Assembly: GCA_018666155.1 (NCBI GenBank)
Contig: JABJAH010000044.1
Span: forward strand, 1 to 64,000
Direction: 5' to 3'
Length of the DNA: 64,000 nt
Source of the DNA: Rhodospirillaceae bacterium
Lineage (GTDB): Bacteria > Pseudomonadota > Alphaproteobacteria > Rhodospirillales > Rhodospirillaceae
The translations under genes were made by a program, and so were the position numbers. Positions within the stretch are counted from its first letter, which is position 1, and every line of letters starts with the position of its first letter. Below are positions 61,247-64,000 of this stretch, in pieces. The notes under the pieces were generated by a model. That model was given only the letters and a program-made list of their open reading frames with translations. It was not told the origin of the DNA and did no database searches.

Positions 61247-62110
61247 CTACGCGGTCGCGTTATCGCTATTTCGCCGCCAGGTGATCGGCATCACCTCTTC
61301 AGGAAGTGGCTCTCCCTCTTTGAGCAGGGCGCTGCTCTGAAAAGGCGAAAGTTTGGCTGTCGGGTTAAATTCGTACCGGATATCACTGCCGATCCAGCGT
61401 AATGAGAACCCAATACGCCGACCGCTTTGGCCTGCCGTACGCGGCAGGGAGGCGTGGATTGTTTTTGGGTGGATGATGAGTATGTCACCGGCCTTCGCTT
61501 CCCACACCCGAATGTCCGCATCGGGTGCCGCGGTGCGTTCGAGCAGTTCGTCCCACGGGTGGAAATTTGGTGGCGCTTCTGCACCGTCTAGGGCCCAGGA
61601 ACTGACGTAGCGATGCGGGTCTTTATTTGAACCGGCGAGCGTTTTTAGCGGTGCGTTGTCTCGACTCACATCTGTTAGAGCGACCCACATAGAGGGGCTG
61701 TGATGACCGCTAAGGGGAAACAAGCATTCGTCATTGTGCCAGGGCGTCGCTGTTTCCGCGGCAACTCCCTCTTTCATAAACGTGCCGTCCATCCATGGTC
61801 GCATGATATCTGAGCCAATAACGTCGGCGACGATTTCGGCGCAGTCACAATTTTCAACCAAGGCATTCATTTCGGGAACACGATTGTAGAGATTGATCAA
61901 GCGGACATAGCCATCGTGATCCTCAAACTCGACATCGCGCTGTGTTTGGTGCGGTCCAAATTCAGTTGTTCCAGCTCGTAGCCCAGTGATCGCCTCATCG
62001 ATAATCTTGGTCATTCCCGTGACCCATTCGATGGAAAATGCTCCGGGGACATGAGCAACCCCGACTTCATTGTACGAGTCGATAATCTCTTGGGTCACTT
62101 TAGGGTGCAC
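61247..62110 (-). CDS. Phytanoyl-CoA dioxygenase family protein (copy 2)
   Basis: GTG 62110 is preferred because GAGGAAGG lies just before it; the ATG at 62131 would put that site inside the coding region. The product has 287 residues. The Fe(II) motif is WHNDECLF (HxD), the distal histidine lies in IHPKTIHASL, and arginine in GRRIGFSLRW. It is a diverged paralogue of the protein at 42786. It lies between the GPH symporter and the serine hydrolase, so it probably hydroxylates an imported small molecule. Confidence 0.9.
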   Translation of the reverse strand: MHPKVTQEIIDSYNEVGVAHVPGAFSIEWVTGMTKIIDEAITGLRAGTTEFGPHQTQRDVEFEDHDGYVRLINLYNRVPEMNALVENCDCAEIVADVIGSDIMRPWMDGTFMKEGVAAETATPWHNDECLFPLSGHHSPSMWVALTDVSRDNAPLKTLAGSNKDPHRYVSSWALDGAEAPPNFHPWDELLERTAAPDADIRVWEAKAGDILIIHPKTIHASLPRTAGQSGRRIGFSLRWIGSDIRYEFNPTAKLSPFQSSALLKEGEPLPEEVMPITWRRNSDNATA

Positions 62111-62136
62111 GATATCCCTTCCTCGTTTCATTTTCG

Positions 62137-63465
62137 TTATGGGTCGGTGGTCGTTTCTTTTAGATCGAACTGAGTCAGCAACAGGGATCCCACGATGTTG
62201 CAGGTGGCGGGTATCACCGCGACCAGAACCAGGATGGCGACGATCGCTGACTGTGGTTGCTCCGGCGGTAATTCACCGCCCGCCGCGCTGATGAATCCAG
62301 ATGCTTGAAGCAGGAATCCGGCGATCAAGGGTCCGAGAGCCGCCGTGCCTTTTTCAACCATACTGTAGAGCGCCGCCAACGTTCCTTCTTGGGAGATGCC
62401 GCTGGTCTTGGTGTTGTGCTCCATCGTGTCGGGCAAAATCGAAAACCCCACCACCATTAGCCCCGCTGCGCCGAACCCAACAGCAAACAGACGTATGTCG
62501 GTTATCCAACTGGCCTCTCCTAAAGCAGTCGTAAGCCACGACAGGGCGATCAGCGCGTAGAGAAACCCAGCACCCATATAGGCGTTGCGTTTGCCGTAAC
62601 GTCTGGCGAGATACGCCCAAAGCGGAATAGAGACCAATGTGCCGATGGTTTGCAGAAGACCGAAGCGGATGAGAAAGCTCTCATCTTGATCCAGAATATA
62701 GCGGGCGAGATAAAGCAATGCCGTTGTCGTGGATGCTCCTGCGAACAACTGGAAGAACTTTACGGTAATAAAAATAACGAATGGCTTGTTGCGAAATGCG
62801 ATCTTTAGGGGCGCAAAAAACCCGGACCGTGGTTGTGCCACATACGGGATTACCGGCGCACGAACCATGGCGGCGGCGCAGCCCCACATAAAGGCCAAGA
62901 CAATCACCCCTTGAACCATACCCATGCCCGCATATCCCGTACGCCCGCCCCCGAACGCCCCAATTAGTATCGGGCCGAGCACAGCGATATTCAGTCCAGC
63001 GACTGTCATAAATGCGACGCGGTACGACATCATCGTCGTTCGTTGATGGGTGTGCGTCGTGATCTCTGCTGGGATGGTTAAGTAAGGGACGACGAAAATG
63101 GTGTACCCGGTGGCATAAAGCAGAAGCGCGACGAGGACGTAAGCCTCCAAGCTGAGCCCGCTGAGGCTTTCAGGCGCGGCAAACAGCATGGCATAGGCCA
63201 GTGCAGCCAGCGGAGCACCGATCACCAGAAAAGGGACGCGTCGGCCCCAGCGGCTTTGGGTCCGATCACTCCACTGACCAATCAACAGTGTGGCGCCGAT
63301 ATCCCACAGCCGAGAGATAAAAATTAGAGTGCCAGCGACGGCAGGTGGTATCCCCAAGTATTCCGTGAGGTAAAACAGCACCAACAGGCTCATAGCGCCG
63401 AGCAGCGTGCTCGAGCCCACCGTGCCCGCCGCCCAACCGGCCGAGACCCATTTCGTGGTTTTCAT
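62137..63465 (-). CDS. GPH/MelB-type cation symporter (MFS), second copy
   Basis: A protein of 442 residues with about 12 membrane segments. The family loop RLWDIGATLLIGQWSDRTQS is present, with a later ILPDTMEHNTKTSGISQEG block matching that of the symporter at 7697. The motif between segments 2 and 3 lacks the usual DP. It begins 11 bases after the cut-off gene and heads the run to the PhyH dioxygenase and serine hydrolase. Likely importer of their substrate. Confidence 0.9.
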   Translation of the reverse strand: MKTTKWVSAGWAAGTVGSSTLLGAMSLLVLFYLTEYLGIPPAVAGTLIFISRLWDIGATLLIGQWSDRTQSRWGRRVPFLVIGAPLAALAYAMLFAAPESLSGLSLEAYVLVALLLYATGYTIFVVPYLTIPAEITTHTHQRTTMMSYRVAFMTVAGLNIAVLGPILIGAFGGGRTGYAGMGMVQGVIVLAFMWGCAAAMVRAPVIPYVAQPRSGFFAPLKIAFRNKPFVIFITVKFFQLFAGASTTTALLYLARYILDQDESFLIRFGLLQTIGTLVSIPLWAYLARRYGKRNAYMGAGFLYALIALSWLTTALGEASWITDIRLFAVGFGAAGLMVVGFSILPDTMEHNTKTSGISQEGTLAALYSMVEKGTAALGPLIAGFLLQASGFISAAGGELPPEQPQSAIVAILVLVAVIPATCNIVGSLLLTQFDLKETTTDP

Positions 63466-63476
63466 GTGCCGGTGAA

Positions 63477-63998
63477 CTATTCGGCAGCGATAGCAGGTGG
63501 GTTGATGCGATTACCCTTGGCGTGTTCCACCGAATACATCGGCTGATCGGTACGGAACATGATGTAGTGCCCGCCCAACTGCCCCAATTGAATGCGCATG
63601 TCGTCATCCATATAGGCAACGTGGGAATATAGCTTAGGGGATGGCGAAAGGGTGGCGGTCAACTCTTCCGGGCTGTCGATACCGATTGCCTTGCAATAGT
63701 CCTCTGCTGACATATCCGGGTCCATGGCCATGATCTCGAAACTGTCAAACTCAACAAAGAATCGGTCCAGGTTTTCATCCTTCTTGATATAGCGACCATA
63801 GGTGAAGTGATGTGTATCGATTTGCGCTTCGCCAACCTTGAGTCGCGTATAGAAATTATATTGTCCGGCGTCCGGATCGATTTCTAATCCACTGCTGACG
63901 AAGGTCGCCGGAACATCGGGCAGACGTCCCATGGAAAACACGTTTAGGGATGCTGAGACTCCGACACCTTGATCTTGTGCGCCATCGCCACCGACCAG
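63477..63998 (-). CDS. Unrecognised protein, 5' end cut off by the window
   Basis: The frame stays open beyond a GTG at 63941 to the window edge (codons LVGGDGAQDQGVGVSAS precede it), so the gene starts outside. About 173 residues are visible. They show a FYTRLKVGEAQIDTHHFTYGRY stretch, an acidic MDPDMSAEDYCKAIG helix and a GGHYIMFRTDQPMYS end. I do not recognise the family. It is upstream of the GPH symporter by 11 bases and belongs to that operon. Confidence 0.7.
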   Translation of the reverse strand: MVGGDGAQDQGVGVSASLNVFSMGRLPDVPATFVSSGLEIDPDAGQYNFYTRLKVGEAQIDTHHFTYGRYIKKDENLDRFFVEFDSFEIMAMDPDMSAEDYCKAIGIDSPEELTATLSPSPKLYSHVAYMDDDMRIQLGQLGGHYIMFRTDQPMYSVEHAKGNRINPPAIAAE

Positions 63999-64000
63999 GC

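Overview
The window is a dense, housekeeping-free accessory region of a Gram-negative bacterium. It has about 60 protein genes and I saw no rRNA, full tRNA, transposase, integrase or CRISPR. Tat- and Sec-type signal peptides with lipoboxes, molybdenum hydroxylases of the isoquinoline-oxidoreductase type, tandem class III CoA-transferases, a BKACE enzyme and MelB-like symporters suggest a proteobacterium, most likely an environmental alphaproteobacterium. No phylogenetic marker gene is present, so that placement is an inference.

Layout. 1-3.3 kb: a cut-off DUF1838 gene, an exported SUMF1-fold protein and two exported VOC proteins. 3.4-12.7 kb, plus strand: a hydrolase-fold protein lacking its nucleophile, a membrane protein, a UbiD decarboxylase, an acyl-CoA dehydrogenase, a GPH symporter, a double CoA-transferase and an MBL hydrolase, which look like an acid-activation and degradation route. 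12.8-13 kb: four decamer repeats, a possible tRNA-fMet 3' end scar and a strong terminator. 13-14.6 kb, minus: methyltransferase plus small-protein pair A. 15.1-17.1 kb: a cupin cluster. 17.2-26.1 kb, plus: a molybdenum hydroxylase (small and large subunits), BKACE, an AllA-like protein, GST, SDR, amidase and aminotransferase. 26.1-28.9 kb: a flavin/iron-sulfur electron-transfer set with its ApbE flavinyl transferase. 28.9-34.8 kb: a TPR protein, a GMC oxidoreductase with its small subunit, a second nucleophile-less hydrolase and a short methyltransferase. 34.8-37.8 kb, minus: a fused E1 dehydrogenase, a free lipoyl domain and a VOC lipoprotein. 38.1-42.8 kb: a second MBL hydrolase, a second SUMF1-fold protein, an exported Rossmann protein and a peptide-type solute-binding protein. 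42.8-50.8 kb, minus: a seven-gene LysR-headed operon that contains methyltransferase pair B. 50.9-56.5 kb, plus: the divergent operon (hydrolase, cupin, ornithine-cyclodeaminase family, PEP-mutase family) and an orphan molybdenum hydroxylase large subunit. 56.5-64 kb: methyltransferase pair C, an FAD monooxygenase, and a minus-strand operon ending in a SnoaL-like protein.

Working together. The gene mix (oxygenases, decarboxylase, CoA activation, VOC, hydrolases, symporters, one visible LysR regulator) reads as a catabolic super-cluster for organic acids or ring compounds. Many enzymes carry export signals. Several families occur two or three times, each set with different partners, as if similar chemistry had been assembled more than once. 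The most distinctive item is a two-gene module found three times: a long class I methyltransferase with a conserved QPGGY motif beside a small acidic helical protein that I do not recognise. No substrate can be named from sequence alone.
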